NCBI RefSeq assembly: GCF_016920785.2 | Contig: NW_024609846.1 | Coordinates: 115,161,473-115,225,472 of the forward strand | Origin: Ixodes scapularis | Taxonomy: Eukaryota > Arthropoda > Arachnida > Ixodida > Ixodidae | Direction: 5' to 3' | DNA length: 64,000 nt | Shown here: positions 32,213 to 42,679 of the stretch, piece by piece | Layout of the letters: the number at the start of each line of letters is the position of its first letter | Position numbering within the stretch: position 1 is the stretch's first letter | The notes under the pieces: model-generated | What the model was told of the DNA's origin: nothing | Database searches by the model: none | What the model saw: only the letters and a program-made list of their open reading frames with translations | Position numbers and translations under genes: made by a program

Positions 32213-32833
32213 GGTATTCGCTTTACAACGAAAAAGAAGATGACGGTAAAGACGAAAGACTGAATCTAGCCAGAATGTAAATAAATGAGACAATTCCAGC
32301 TCACCCGCGAAATAAAACCACCGTTATTGCAGAGAGCGTGACTGGCTGCGGAGTTGCAACAACACCGGCTTGTGAGTCTAAAGAACCTTGACAACAGATC
32401 CAATGGCCTCCAGATGGGTCACAGATGTTTGTCTTAGATGAAGCCGTAGCAGAACCGATGTAGCTGTGCCGAACGGGGTACTTGTAGGGCGGCGGCACGG
32501 TGGGTTCGAAGAACCAATGTGATGGTGGCTGGTCGTTTTTGCGTGGATGGGCGAAAGCGTTTCTTAAATCATGTCAGGCGATAGATCCAAGATGGAGGGT
32601 GAGTCTTGGCCGTTGGTCATGCAGTGATCCGTTGAAGCGGCATGGATTGATGTCGAGTTGCAGAGAGTGGGAGCTGCAATGGTGTCGTCAGGGCCTTCTT
32701 AGGAGCTGATTCGGGCAAGCCAGGACTGACTTTGTAGACTGAGTAGATAATATGGAGTCAAAATGCTGAGCCTTGAAGAAAGGCCATCGAATACCGCCCA
32801 CCTCTTCTTCTTCAATCCCTCTTCTTCAATCCC

Positions 32834-32929
<96 letters not shown>
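32834..32929 (-). repeat. (ATT)n tail, 32 units
   Basis: Long AAT/ATT run ending the LINE remnant at 32930-33065. A short duplicated CTTCTTCAATCCC block lies just left of it. Confidence 0.9.
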
Positions 32930-33065
32930 CTTTATTTTCATTTCCCATTACAGGTAATGATGGGGCCCGAGAATAAAAGCCGCGACAGACGGCTTGACAA
33001 GCTCTCGGCCCCAGTGACATTCTGCAGCAGTCAGAGGGAGCAAAATAAAATACAAAAGCGTTCAA
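32930..33065 (-). mobile_element. 5'-truncated LINE remnant (3' UTR)
   Basis: On the - strand GAGCTTGTCAAGCCGTCTGT, GGGCCCCATCATTACC and GGGAAATGAAAATAAAG run into the (ATT)n tail. This is the 3' end of a second LINE of the same general type, without coding sequence. Confidence 0.6.
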
Positions 33066-33133
33066 TCAAAGAACAAGCACATTCAACGGATATCAATTAC
33101 CCTGTCAGTCTAAAATTAAAATGAAACACACCC

Positions 33134-33194
<61 letters not shown>
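33134..33194. repeat. (TA)n microsatellite
   Basis: About 30 TA units, followed by CCACGCCTTCGGCCTTTCGC, which is nearly the same segment that borders (TA)n at 23938-23972. Confidence 0.95.
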
Positions 33195-33196
<2 letters not shown>

Positions 33197-33204
33197 ACGC
33201 CTTC

Positions 33205-33321
33205 GGCCTTTCGCCACCATGTTCATTGTACATATTGTAACGATAATTCTCCTCAGTCACTCAGTCGAGCCGTCCCGTTCTCAGTTCCCGTCGTCTTCCT
33301 CTTCTTTCCCTTTCTTATCGT
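33205..33321 (-). mobile_element. partial 3' LTR of a Ty3/gypsy element
   Basis: On the - strand a purine tract AGGGGGACGGGGGAGAG is followed by TGCTACGATAAGAAAGG, as expected for a polypurine tract and LTR start downstream of an integrase gene. The LTR is cut off by the (TA)n block. Confidence 0.5.
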
Positions 33322-33432
33322 AGCACTCTCCCCCGTCCCCCTGAAAAAACAAAACAAAAGTGGTCATTTCTTTTCACACTACAGTTACTGTGATCTTGAT
33401 TGTAGTCCGTCTGCCAAAGATGTCCACAGTTT

Positions 33433-33883
33433 TTACGGAACTTGGACTTGGCGCGCTCGTGGGATGTATAGCTTGAGATGCGATACGTGCTCAGGAAAGC
33501 AGCGGTGTGTGCCGGGAGGTCGTCCATCAGTGAGGTCCTCGAGGTAGTAGATGACAGGCCCTCTCCGTTCCAAGATTCGATAAGGCCCTCGGTACCGGGG
33601 AAGAAACTTAGCAGCTCTCCCAACAGACTGCAAGGTCCGTCTCGCTAGAACTTTATCTCCAATTTGAAACTCGTGCACATTATGGATACCGGCCTCTGAC
33701 ACATTGCCAGTCTCTTCCTGACTTCGCCGAATGGCGTCCCGTGCCTGTCTACGTATTTCATCAAGAGAAGCACGTTGAGTGTCCCTGCAACGTTGTGTCC
33801 CATTCACCCCAAGTCTTGTCTTAATAGGCAGCGTCACGTCACGACCGTATAAGAGTCTGAACGGTACTTCTTTTGTGGTTTCT
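33433..33883 (-). pseudogene. Ty3/gypsy integrase C-terminal fragment
   Basis: The frame reads TTKEVPFRLLYGRDVTLPIK, then a basic helix, QIGDKVLARR, RYRGPYRILERRG, and HVSHLKLY. These are the conserved ‘PF.LLYGR’ end of the integrase core and the ‘GDxVLxR..Y.GPY.I’ C-terminal DNA-binding module of gypsy elements. The catalytic DDE region is absent (5' truncation at about 33883). No ATG opens it: the apparent start at 33837 is GTG. Confidence 0.8.
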
Positions 33884-34609
33884 TGCTTTTTATCGTGTAA
33901 TGTTCAATTTGAAGTGTGCACAACAAAATCTCTGTTTCATTTATTGATTAAAATTTAAAGATTATGAGACGGTTTTTGTATTCTGAAGTTGTATTTTATA
34001 CCAACCGATACACATTTTCCCAGCAATCGTTATTAAACTCTGCCAAGATAGCACCGAACAAAAAGTGGCAAACCCAAGTGCTTTCGTCAACAACTAACTT
34101 CCGATTTTAGGGAATTCGCAATAAATGATCATCAGGAAAAACTATATTATGATTCCCAGCAGAGTACTTATTGCCGCCTGTCAGTGGTGAAGGCTATAAA
34201 AAGTGATATGTGTACGCTGAATAAATAAAGTAAACACAAGCGTGAAACAGACTTGTGAAAACCCTGTCGCTAAATGTCTTCAGCGAGTGCTTTCCCTAGC
34301 TCCGAGACAAACAAAGGAATACTGCATACACTGAATAGTTTTACAAATGCGGGCATACTAAAGTGGGAAGCCTGACATCTGAATTCCCAGAATATACAAA
34401 ATATGTGCGCAAGAAAACTAGCAAACCGCCATTTCTGTTTTACATCTATATTAATGGTACGAGAATGTAGCTCTGTTTCGTTTCCTTTCGATTTCAAGTT
34501 TTTCCCAAAGCAACGCGCTGTCTGCCCGTATATCCGTCGTCATTCCCTTTTCGGGTAGTGCTTTAAGTTTCCTGTCACTCGATAGTTTTCTGAAAGCTGA
34601 CTTTAGGCA
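33884..34609. other. no supported gene
   Basis: AT-rich DNA between the gypsy fragment and the ACTATCGATAG array. Nothing recognisable. Confidence 0.45.
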
Positions 34610-34746
34610 GAATTGATAGTCGACTAAAAGCCAACTATAGATAGTACTATCGATAGTCAACTATCACTATTACTATCGAGATCCGACTATCAATAGCCAA
34701 CTATCGATAACCAACTATCTATAGCTCTTGACACTATCGATAGTTT
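34610..34746. repeat. degenerate ACTATCGATAG array
   Basis: Seven or more palindromic or near-palindromic copies of ACTATCGATAG and AACTATC in both orientations. The motif is self-complementary, so strand has no meaning. Confidence 0.75.
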
Positions 34747-34768
34747 TGGAAAAAAATATAGGTAGTAC

Positions 34769-35480
34769 CACTGATCTCTATGTCTATTTGCTGGATCGCG
34801 TTTGACCAGCTCCTCCTATGGACCGGAATGCGGTCACTGGCGGCCATCTTTAGGTAGAGTTATATCATCTCTAGCCATCATAGTAATATGGCGGACAGCG
34901 CAATGGCGGCAGGCTGCCATAAAAATAGCCGTAGATCTAGTACACTGTACCGTGGGGACCATGGGTGACATTTCGTGCTTGATTGAAGTTGTTCGACGAA
35001 GCAGATTCTTGAAACCCGGCGTGAACGGTAGCCTCATCTTTGAGGACCCGGCAAAAGTTCTACGAAAGCGCAGCACCGGGGGAAAACAGCGCAGCTCGCA
35101 TCAAAAGCAGACTCCTTACCGTCGTCTGCTTTCGATGCTTCCTTCGATGCGACTTTTGATACGTGCTGTGCTGCTTTTCTCCCGGTGCTGCGATTTCGTG
35201 AAACCTTTACCGGGTTTTCAAAAACCGGACTACTGTTCACGCCGGGTTTCAAAAACATGTTTCGTCAAATAATTTTAATCAAGCACGCAATATCACCCAC
35301 GCTATTTTGACCGCAGCCTGCCAGCCCACCTGCCAAAACGCTATCTGCCATGGATGGATGATAGCGGCTGCAGCAGCTTACATTGGCTAGAGGTGATATA
35401 ACTCTACCTAAAGATGGCCGCCAGTGACCACATTCGCGGAGCGGGCAAACGCGATCCAGCAATTGTCATAGAGATCAGTG
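34769..35480. mobile_element. 712-bp foldback element with 8-bp target duplication
   Basis: Perfect flanking repeat GGTAGTAC (34761-34768 and 35481-35488). Ends CACTGATCTCTATG and CATAGAGATCAGTG are inverted; the arms continue inward (GGCCATCTTTAGGTAGAG with its complement near 35400) with imperfect pairing to a centre near 35130. Overlapping frames on both strands are by-products of the fold. An 8-bp duplication suits hAT or P superfamilies; the CACTG tip is not the usual hAT consensus. Confidence 0.78.
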
Positions 35481-35559
35481 GGTAGTACCGAGAGTAAATT
35501 GTTTGATAGTTTTGCATCACTACTCACACCTCATTGTAAGCCGTTTTCCTGCTTATTAA

Positions 35560-36506
35560 AGGGACCATGTATAATTTTTTTTTTTTTTTAAAAGAAGGTG
35601 TTTTCAGAAGCATCGGGGTCCTGGCGTGCCACACAATTTTTTCTAGAATGTTGTGACTCTTATTTCTGTACCTGCAAATAAATTTGCGAAACAGAAACAA
35701 ACATTCAGATTTCTTCCCTTTTTCGCCTCTGGAAAGAGAAGTGACGTCAGGGAGCACTGTCGGCATCGGTAGGATTTAGTGCACACTCGGTGTGGTTCCC
35801 ATGGTTCGCTCTAGTGCACGGCAATCTGTGAAGAAAACTTGGAAGAAATGGACGACAACGCCACGCTCGCAAACGAGTTTGAGCTCCCGTTCAGCGACCT
35901 CACGCCGACTGAACGGGGGATGCTGCTAAGGACGCAGAACTCTGGATTGGCGCTTTACGAGGGCGCTTTACGAGGGACCAAAACCAAAAGTCCGCCGCCC
36001 CCGGCGCTCGTACCTCTTTTTCTTTTTTGTGTCCATGGTTGCTCGATGGTTCCGCGCCCCCCGAGGTAGCAGTGCGGGATGCGTTCAACTTTACGTTCAA
36101 CCAGTGACAAACGGAGGGATCGCTTCAGATTATGCTTTTATACACGGTATGAAACTTATTAATTCCCAACTACAACTTCAAAAGATTATCCAACGTTCAA
36201 ATAAACTTTTTTCATCACATCTCACCACCGAAATCGAAACCAAGAGCGCGTCTATCGTTTGAACCAATCGCCAGACGAGGGCCCGTTGTCGTCAAGCTTC
36301 GACGGCGCACTTTAGTTCACCTTTCTGCCACCGCCTCGGTGGGGTCTCAGGCATCGTTCCCGGCGCTATTATTACCGCGCCTGTTTGCTCGATTGGTGCG
36401 GCACCCAAACTTCTTTCGGGCTAGAACTTGGTCAACAGTATCTGAGACGTGCCTGACATCCATTTCAATCGTCGAATAAAACTTCGAAATTGCCTTCATG
36501 GTCTCT
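35560..36506. mobile_element. TTAA-flanked element, 0.95 kb
   Basis: TTAA at 35556-35559 and 36507-36510 bounds inverted tips AGGGACCATG (left) and, in reverse complement, AGAGACCATGAAGGCAATTT (right). The TTAA target and AG tip suit Kolobok; piggyBac is the alternative. A short + strand frame at 35848 (MDDNATLANEFELPFSDLTP) has a good start context but no known domain; it may be a leader of a lost transposon gene. Confidence 0.6.
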
Positions 36507-36510
36507 TTAA

Positions 36511-37274
36511 GGGGTTGAGTGAAGTCACCGAGGTGTCTTGGAGAGGCATAGCAGAACTTTCATGGTCATGGCACTGTGAGTCATCTTCATTTCCAGCGTT
36601 TGCTTCTTTTAGAATACTGTTGAACGTTGTCGTGCCTGCATCAGCCGGAAAAGCTAAGCTGACGCCCCGACGCAGTCTCCTGCTCCGGCATATGTATTCT
36701 TTTAGGTCGTCGTCCTTGTCCTGCATTATTTTCTTTGAGAAGAACATAGAATGAAGGCTCAGAGACCTCAACGTTTGCTGTACTGTAGGCGACTTTATTT
36801 TTACGGTAACGTAATTTTGCAGATTTCGCTAAGTATGAATTTCGAAAATATTTAGTGGGCACGGCATGTTACGATTGGAAATGGTTCGCTGTATATTGGT
36901 TTCGATGGAGTAATGTATTTGCGTGATCAATTTTTCTAAATATTTTTAAATCGTAAAATTTGTTAAAATTACTTATTCGCAAAACTTTCTGTTTTAGTAT
37001 TTAATGCGGTTTCTGAAACAGTAAATAACCATATTTCTTTCCCTAATAAAAAAAGGTTAAAAACAAATGCTGCTAGATATTTTGAGTAGAAAACATCGGG
37101 CAGAAAAAGAGAGTTATCGTTCAGAAAAAAAGCTATCGTTCATGTCCCCTTGTCGGTAAAATGCATTCTAGACAGTTGTTAAAATGAACAAACCACGTGA
37201 GGAACCCAATGGGGCAAGCAGATGCCAGCATACGAGAAGAACAGCGGCAAGGCTTTCTTAAAATTTAGTTTATA
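36511..37274. other. no supported gene
   Basis: AT-rich sequence between the TTAA element and gypsy element 1. An open - strand frame (36496-36771) has no recognised domain. Confidence 0.4.
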
Positions 37275-37278
37275 CTCT

Positions 37279-37457
37279 TGTAGTGGTGCGTTCCCGACGG
37301 GACCACCAGAGGTGTTTTACCAGACGTGTTCATCTGAAGTTTTTGAACACCGGGAAAACCGAGAGGCCATTGGTTGGAAGAGGAGAAGGAGGAACTCGGG
37401 CACGAGAAAAACGAGGGGCCCGAGCGAAGAAGGGACGACCGCCTCCTCGCGCTCGGG
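37279..37457 (+). repeat. 5' LTR of gypsy element 1, truncated
   Basis: Matches the 3' LTR from its TGTAG start through GAACACCGGGAAAACCGAG and GAGGGGCCCGAG to about GCCTCCT (37447), then breaks into RT coding sequence. About 130 bp of the LTR end is missing. Confidence 0.8.
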
Positions 37458-39305
37458 TATGGAATCATCGTCAGTCTGGCCAAGTGCGTGTTTGACAGGT
37501 CGGAGCTCGACTTCCTGGGGCACAGAGTCAACTCTTTGGGTAGCCGCCCTCTCAATAGCAAGGGGCAAGCCATTCAAGGATTTCCGAAGCTCACAACAAA
37601 GAAGCAACTCCGAGAGTTTCCCGGCATGATAAACTATTATCGTCGTTTTCTCCCGGGTTGCGCCGAGAAGCCCCAGCCACTGCATCGGATGCCCTCGGGC
37701 GTGAGTAGTTCCATAACGGAGCTAACGTGGGACGAGGGCACTACATCGGCATTTGACAGCGCCCGACAGCTGCTCGCCAACAGCAGCATGCTTGCGCACC
37801 CGAAGGAAGCCACCCCACTTTCTGGGGTCACCGACGCGTCGGATATCGCTGTCGGCGCAGTGCTACAGCAAAAAAGGAAACGGAGAGTGGCAGCCACTTG
37901 TTTTCTTCTCCCGCAAGCTAACGCCCACCGAACAGCGGTACAGCACCTTCGGCCGTGTCGCCAATTTTTTGTGCTGACAGACCACAAGCCCCGTGTCCGC
38001 GCCTTCAAATTTCTGAGGCCCGACGGTGGCAGTCACTCCCAGAGGGAGCTTCGGCAAATGCTTTGCATTTCCGAATATACCGCAGACATCCGCAATATCC
38101 AGGGCCCCGACGACGTCGTCGCGGTCACTCTCACGGATAGGCTTTTGCGCCGTTATTCCCTGGCAGCCATCGACTTCGAAAGATTGGCAGAGGTACAACG
38201 CCGTGATGCACAACTGTGGGAACTTCAAGCATCACCCGGTAGGCTCGTCTTCCGAGAGGCTCCCCTTCCCACTTCGACGGAATCGCCGCGCCCATCTGTG
38301 CCCGCACAGTTTCGTCGCCAGATGTTTGACTCTCTTCACGGATTGTCACATCCCGGCAAGGCCGCACAAAACATTTTAACATTCCGTTTTGTGTGGCCTA
38401 ATATCAACAAGGACGTACGCCAGTGGGCACGCGCCTGTTTGCAGTGTAAAGGCTCTAAGGTTCATCGACACACAGTAACACCGTTGGGCCCCTTTGATCT
38501 GCCTGGCGCACGCTTCGACAGCCTACACATAGATGTCGTTGGACTGCAGCCACAATCCCAGGGACAAGCCTATCTATTCACGTGTGTCGATCGTTGCACA
38601 CGCTGGCCAGAAGCAATTCCGCTGCCCGACTTTGCGGCTGAGGCAGTGGCACGCGCGGTCGGAGCACACTGGATTTCAAGATTCGGTACGCCCTCCACAA
38701 TCACAGCAGACAAGGGCCGGCCAGTTCGAATCTAATCCCTCCTTCAGCGTCATGACACTGTTGGGGTTGGGAAGAATCGAAACGGCCGCACCCCGCCAGC
38801 AATGGCATGGTGGAGTGTTTCCACCGCCAACTCAAGGCGGCCCTCAAAGCGCTCAAGTGCCAAGACTGGATGGCGGTGCAGCCACTCGTGCTTTTCGGCG
38901 TACGTACGGCCCTTAAAAGTGATATCGGTTGCAACGTAGCTGAGCTGGTTTACGGAACCACGCTCAGGCTGCCAGGAGAATTTTTTTGTATCAACACCAG
39001 CCGATACCTGTCCTGACCCCGGGAGTTACGCCACCAAACTACGAGAAGCCATGAAGCAGCTCCGCGTCACGGCACCTCGCCAAGCTCGAGGCCCGTCTAC
39101 TTTCATCAGCGGCGACTTGGCGACCGGTACTCATGTCTTCTTGCGACACGATGCCGTGCGGAATCCTTTTCAACCACCCTACGATGGCCCGTACAAGGTG
39201 CTGCGAAAAAACGTCAAATACCATGACCTTGGACATTTTCGGACGGCAGGAGATGGTAACTTTGGACTGGGTGAAGCCAGCTCATTTAGACCTTGCTTCC
39301 CCTGA
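37458..39305 (+). pseudogene. gypsy element 1 pol remnant: RT end, RNase H, integrase
   Basis: Pol of a Ty3/gypsy element. The order is: RT end (KCVFDRSELDFLGH), the RT-RNase H linker (GMINYYRRFLPG), RNase H (‘VTDASDIAVGAVLQQ’, ‘LVFFSRKLTPTEQRYSTFG’ in a second frame, ‘FFVLTDHKP’), zinc-binding HHCC (LHGLSHPGK, CLQCKGSK), integrase core (‘LHIDVVG’, ‘TITADKGR’) and ‘AELVYGTTLRLPGEF’. There is a frameshift near 37865, a return near 37960 with about 20 residues missing, another break near 38730 within the integrase and more in the C-terminal part. Not functional. Confidence 0.85.
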
Positions 39306-39605
39306 TCCATCCCCATAAATGGTGGATTTAGACCAACCGGAAACGTGGTCAACAGCTACGTCGACCTCATAGGACCACACATTTTCTAAATTTTTGATCG
39401 ACCGTTCACACACCGTTTCCTTGAAACCCCAACAACCACATGCTAGGACACGGCCGAAACGACACGCTTACTGTCCAGTGCGCTTCGACAGCAAAGATCT
39501 TACAATGCTAGTCACTACTCGCCGTTGTACATCATCCACCAAATTTCCCCAAGCAGTCATGGGACGTCGCTGTAGATTCGTTCGTCTCCTCACTGGAGGG
39601 GAGTA

Positions 39606-39924
39606 TGTAGCGGTGCGTTCCCGGCATAACCGCCAAAGGTTTTTTTTTTTTTTTTTTATTACCACACGTGTTTATTTGAAGTTTCTGAACACCGGGAAAA
39701 CCGAGAGGCCATTGGTTGAAAAAGAAGAAGCAGGAGGACCTCGGGCACGAGAAAAACGAGGGGCCCGAGTGAAGGAACGACCGCCTCCTAGAGCTAAGGA
39801 GCTAATCAGCGCCGGTCTTAGCTTCAGACTTTTGCGATTAAGTAAATTGTTTTAGTTGCGTTTCTCGGCTGTTTCGTACAGTATACTTGACCTGTACGCG
39901 GTGTGAACAGTTAGGAACACTACA
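39606..39924 (+). repeat. 3' LTR of gypsy element 1 (319 bp)
   Basis: Starts TGTAGCGGTGCG after a purine tract (GGAGGGGAG), contains a poly-T insertion, and ends GGAACACTACA. It is followed by the CTCT target repeat. Confidence 0.82.
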
Positions 39925-39928
39925 CTCT

Positions 39929-40344
39929 CTTCAGCCCAAAGCTGACGGTACGGTGAGAGTTACCTGCTGGCCGGCCATTCAACCGCTTCCTTTCATCGCC
40001 TGACCCCGCTCTCTGCGCGTAGCTATGGGTGGGGGCGTAACCAAGTTGGGAAAGATAGGCGCAGGACTGCTTCTACGAGCACGTAGCATCCGCGGCACTG
40101 TCGGTACGTCAAGTCCGTGGGTCAAAGTGAAGAGTAGCGTCTGGCTTCTGCATTTCTTTGTGACCGCTAGACAAATCTTTTCTAATCCTAAACGGCGACG
40201 TAAAAAGGAAGGGTTCTTTCTGAATTTCCTTTTGCGGAAAAAACGGCCAGGGAGGAAATCGAGGAGGGTGGAGAGTAAGCTTCCTCCTTTTTGCTTGTTG
40301 GTCGATGATGATCATGGCTGTGCGGTTTTGCGAGACGACTGCCC
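39929..40344. other. no supported gene
   Basis: Short ORFs on both strands with no domain. It is the flank between gypsy element 1 and the MITE ladder. Confidence 0.4.
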
Positions 40345-41344
40345 TAGTGCCGCTAAATAAGCTACACTTCAGAGTTACGACACTTGGCAATATTGTGGCC
40401 TAAAATAGTGGTTACCAGTTAACTGAAGCTTTATCTGAAATCACAGGAAACGCTTTTTCGTCCTCCAGAAATGTTTAAACAGTTCGCGACAAAGCAAAGC
40501 AATATTACACGATCTTCCTAACACCAAATCTAATGCTGAGAAAGTAGCACTTTTCAATCATGACGATTGGAAGTTGCGTCTGATCTGCATAAGCACCAAA
40601 ATGGCGGCGCCCACCACAATGTCGGGGAACGGAGTGCCTAGTGCCACTAAATAAGCTACGCTTCAGAGTAACGACACTTGGCCATATTGTGGCTTAAAAT
40701 CATGGTTGCCAGTTATCTGAAGCTTTATCTGAAATCACAGGAAATGCTTTTCCGCCCTCTACAAATGTTTAAACCGTTCGCGACAGAGCAAAGCAATATT
40801 ACATTACCTTCCTAACACCGAACCTAATGCTGAGGAAGTCGCACTTTTGAATCATGACGATCGGCCGTTGCGTCTGTTCTGCATACGAGCCAAAATGGCG
40901 GCGCCCACAACAATGTCGGGGAACGGAGTGCCGATACTCTAAGCGCAGCTTATTTAGTGGCTCTAGGAGTGCCTAGTGCCACTAAATAAGCTACGCTTCA
41001 GAGTAACGACACTTGGCCATATTGTGTCTTAAAATCATGGTTGCCAGTTATCTGAAGCTTTATCTGAAATCACGGGAAACGCTTTTCCACCCTCCACAAA
41101 TGTTTAAACAGTTCGCGACAGAGGAAAGCAATATTACATGAGCTTCCTAACACAGAATCTAATGCTGAGGAAGTCACACTTTTGAATCATGACCATCGGC
41201 AGTTGCGTCTGCTCTGCATACGAGCCAAAATGGCGGCGCCCACAACAATGCCGAGGAACGGAGTGCCGATACTCTAAGCGCAGCTCATTTAGTGGCTCTA
41301 GGAGTGCCAATACTTTAAGCGCAGCTCATTTAGTGACTCTTATA
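40345..41344. mobile_element. ladder of three hAT MITE copies
   Basis: Copy A (ends TAGTGCCGCTAAATAAGC at 40345 and TTTAGTGACTC near 41340) is split. Into it are set copy B (40639-40965) and copy C (40974-41300), each 327 bp. GGAGTGCC occurs three times: before B (40631-40638), between B and C (40966-40973) and after C (41301-41308), where A resumes. Copy A itself has candidate 8-bp flanks GACTGCCC/GACTGCAC. TIR TAGWGCCACTAAAT fits the hAT start YARNG. Confidence 0.85.
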
Positions 41345-42174
41345 GACTGCACCATCAAAACAAGAGTTACGGTGCGAAGATCGCCAGAGAAAGGAATAAT
41401 AAAAAAGAACAAAGAAACATATATGGGATCCTGAAATCTTTCGTGGTGCCGATGCTGCCCTTGTGATCTCAAAAAGTTCACCGGCCCCTGGCTTAAAGGA
41501 ACTTTGGTGCCATCTCTCGGGCAGCACGCACGTTTCAACGGACGTCATAAGGATGTCACAGCGTTCCAGCGATGTCCTCTGGACATACATAGATAGGATG
41601 TCTGTGCCGCCTGGGCTTTTAGGCACTGATGCTTCGAGTTTACGTCTAAAGCCCAGTTCAGTGCACGCGCATCGGCTGAGACACCACGAGACACCACGAG
41701 ACACCACGAGACACCACGGTCAATGTCCGTGGGAGCAAGCAATCAAGAACCTCTTACTTAAACAAAGAATAAAACAAACTGCAGGCAAAGGACGAAATCT
41801 TAGCTTCTAGGAGTGGGGACAGCCATTTTGTCCTGCGAGGTGAGAGACAGGGGGAAAATAATCGAGTGATAAATGGTAAAAAAAAAGGGAGGGAGAGGGC
41901 TGTACATCTGCTCCCGTGATTCGGGCTAGAGTGTTCGCGGTTTAGCCCTTTCAGTAGGGTTTCGTGTTTCACAATGTGCACACCGAAAAAAAACCGAAAC
42001 GTAACCACCATGCCGGTTCGAATAATATTAGAAAAAAAAAAAACCTACAAGCGATTGGAGCTGTCCTCGAATAAGGAAAAGACTCGAGTTTCAAGGAAAT
42101 ATATCTTTATCTGCAGCTTTATATTGCGCTGACTCAAAGCCTTATCATCCCATTAAAAATTCAGCCTGCTTTCT
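41345..42174. other. mostly unassigned; contains a 10-bp tandem repeat
   Basis: Short ORFs only. GAGACACCAC is repeated four times at about 41677-41717. Confidence 0.5.
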
Positions 42175-42679
42175 CTATACTTCGTTTCACCTAGAGCCAC
42201 TAAATGAGCTGCGCTTAGAGTATCGGCACTCCGTTCCTCGGCATTGTTGTGGGCGCCGCCATTTTGGCTCGTATGCAGAGCAGACGCAACTGCCGATGGT
42301 CATGATTCAAAAGTGTGACTTCCTCAGCATTAGATTCTGTGTTAGGAAGCTCATGTAATATTTCCACCCTCCATTTGTGGAGGGTGGAAAAGCGTTTCCC
42401 GTGATTTCAGATAAAGCTTCAGATAACTGGCAACCATGATTTTAAGACACAATATGGCCAAGTGTCGTTACTCTGAAGCGTAGCTTATTTAGTGGCACTA
42501 GTTTCACCTTACGTTGTACCGCAGCGAAGGCTAGAAGCGCGAGCTTATAGCGTTGGCAGCTGCTCTTAAGTCACGAGAGCTTGTGCCGCCGAGATGTGCC
42601 GCCGAGATGTGCCCTAAAGCAAGGAGCTCGCGTTTGGAGCCTTTCCTGCGGTGCATCATAAGGTGAGACAGAGTATAGT
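42175..42679. mobile_element. palindromic MITE (GTTTCACC family), interrupted
   Basis: Left end CTATACTTCGTTTCACC (42175-42191) and right end GGTGAGACAGAGTATAG. The interior, with GCGAGCTTATAGCGTTGGC and CCGAGATGTGCC (duplicated), matches 16820-16993 in opposite orientation. A 309-bp hAT MITE sits 17 bases inside the left end. Confidence 0.75.
42192..42500. mobile_element. hAT MITE copy D, nested
   Basis: TAGAGCCACTAAATGAGC to TTTAGTGGCACTA, flanked by the perfect 8-bp duplication GTTTCACC (42184-42191 and 42501-42508). Same family as the ladder at 40345-41344, opposite orientation. A short CCTCCA/TGGAGG fold replaces part of the interior, with about 20 bases lost relative to the 327-bp copies. 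Confidence 0.88.

Larger units (their letters stand above)
27829..32830 (-). mobile_element. near full-length CR1/L2-group LINE
   Basis: About 5 kb on the - strand: 5' UTR (roughly 32830-32213), ORF1 with a PHD-type zinc finger, a 6-base gap, ORF2 with endonuclease and reverse transcriptase, 3' UTR and an (ATT)n tail. ORF2 carries two frameshifts, so this copy cannot be autonomous. The 5' boundary is set only by the abutting tail of another LINE. Confidence 0.8.
37279..39924 (+). mobile_element. Ty3/gypsy element 1, internally deleted (2.6 kb)
   Basis: Outer ends TGTAGTGG and GAACACTACA are inverted and lie inside a CTCT duplication (37275-37278, 39925-39928). The truncated 5' LTR runs directly into the last part of the reverse transcriptase; gag, protease and most of RT are gone. 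RNase H, integrase and an intact-length 3' LTR follow. Confidence 0.82.

Noticed and set aside
32699..33065. poly-isoleucine and poly-tyrosine proteins
   Set aside because: Translations of the (ATT)n LINE tail.
36496..36862. minus-strand ORF pair with KKIMQDKDDDLKEYI
   Set aside because: Starts in a TTAA element end and overlaps another frame; no domain or splice sites that I could support.
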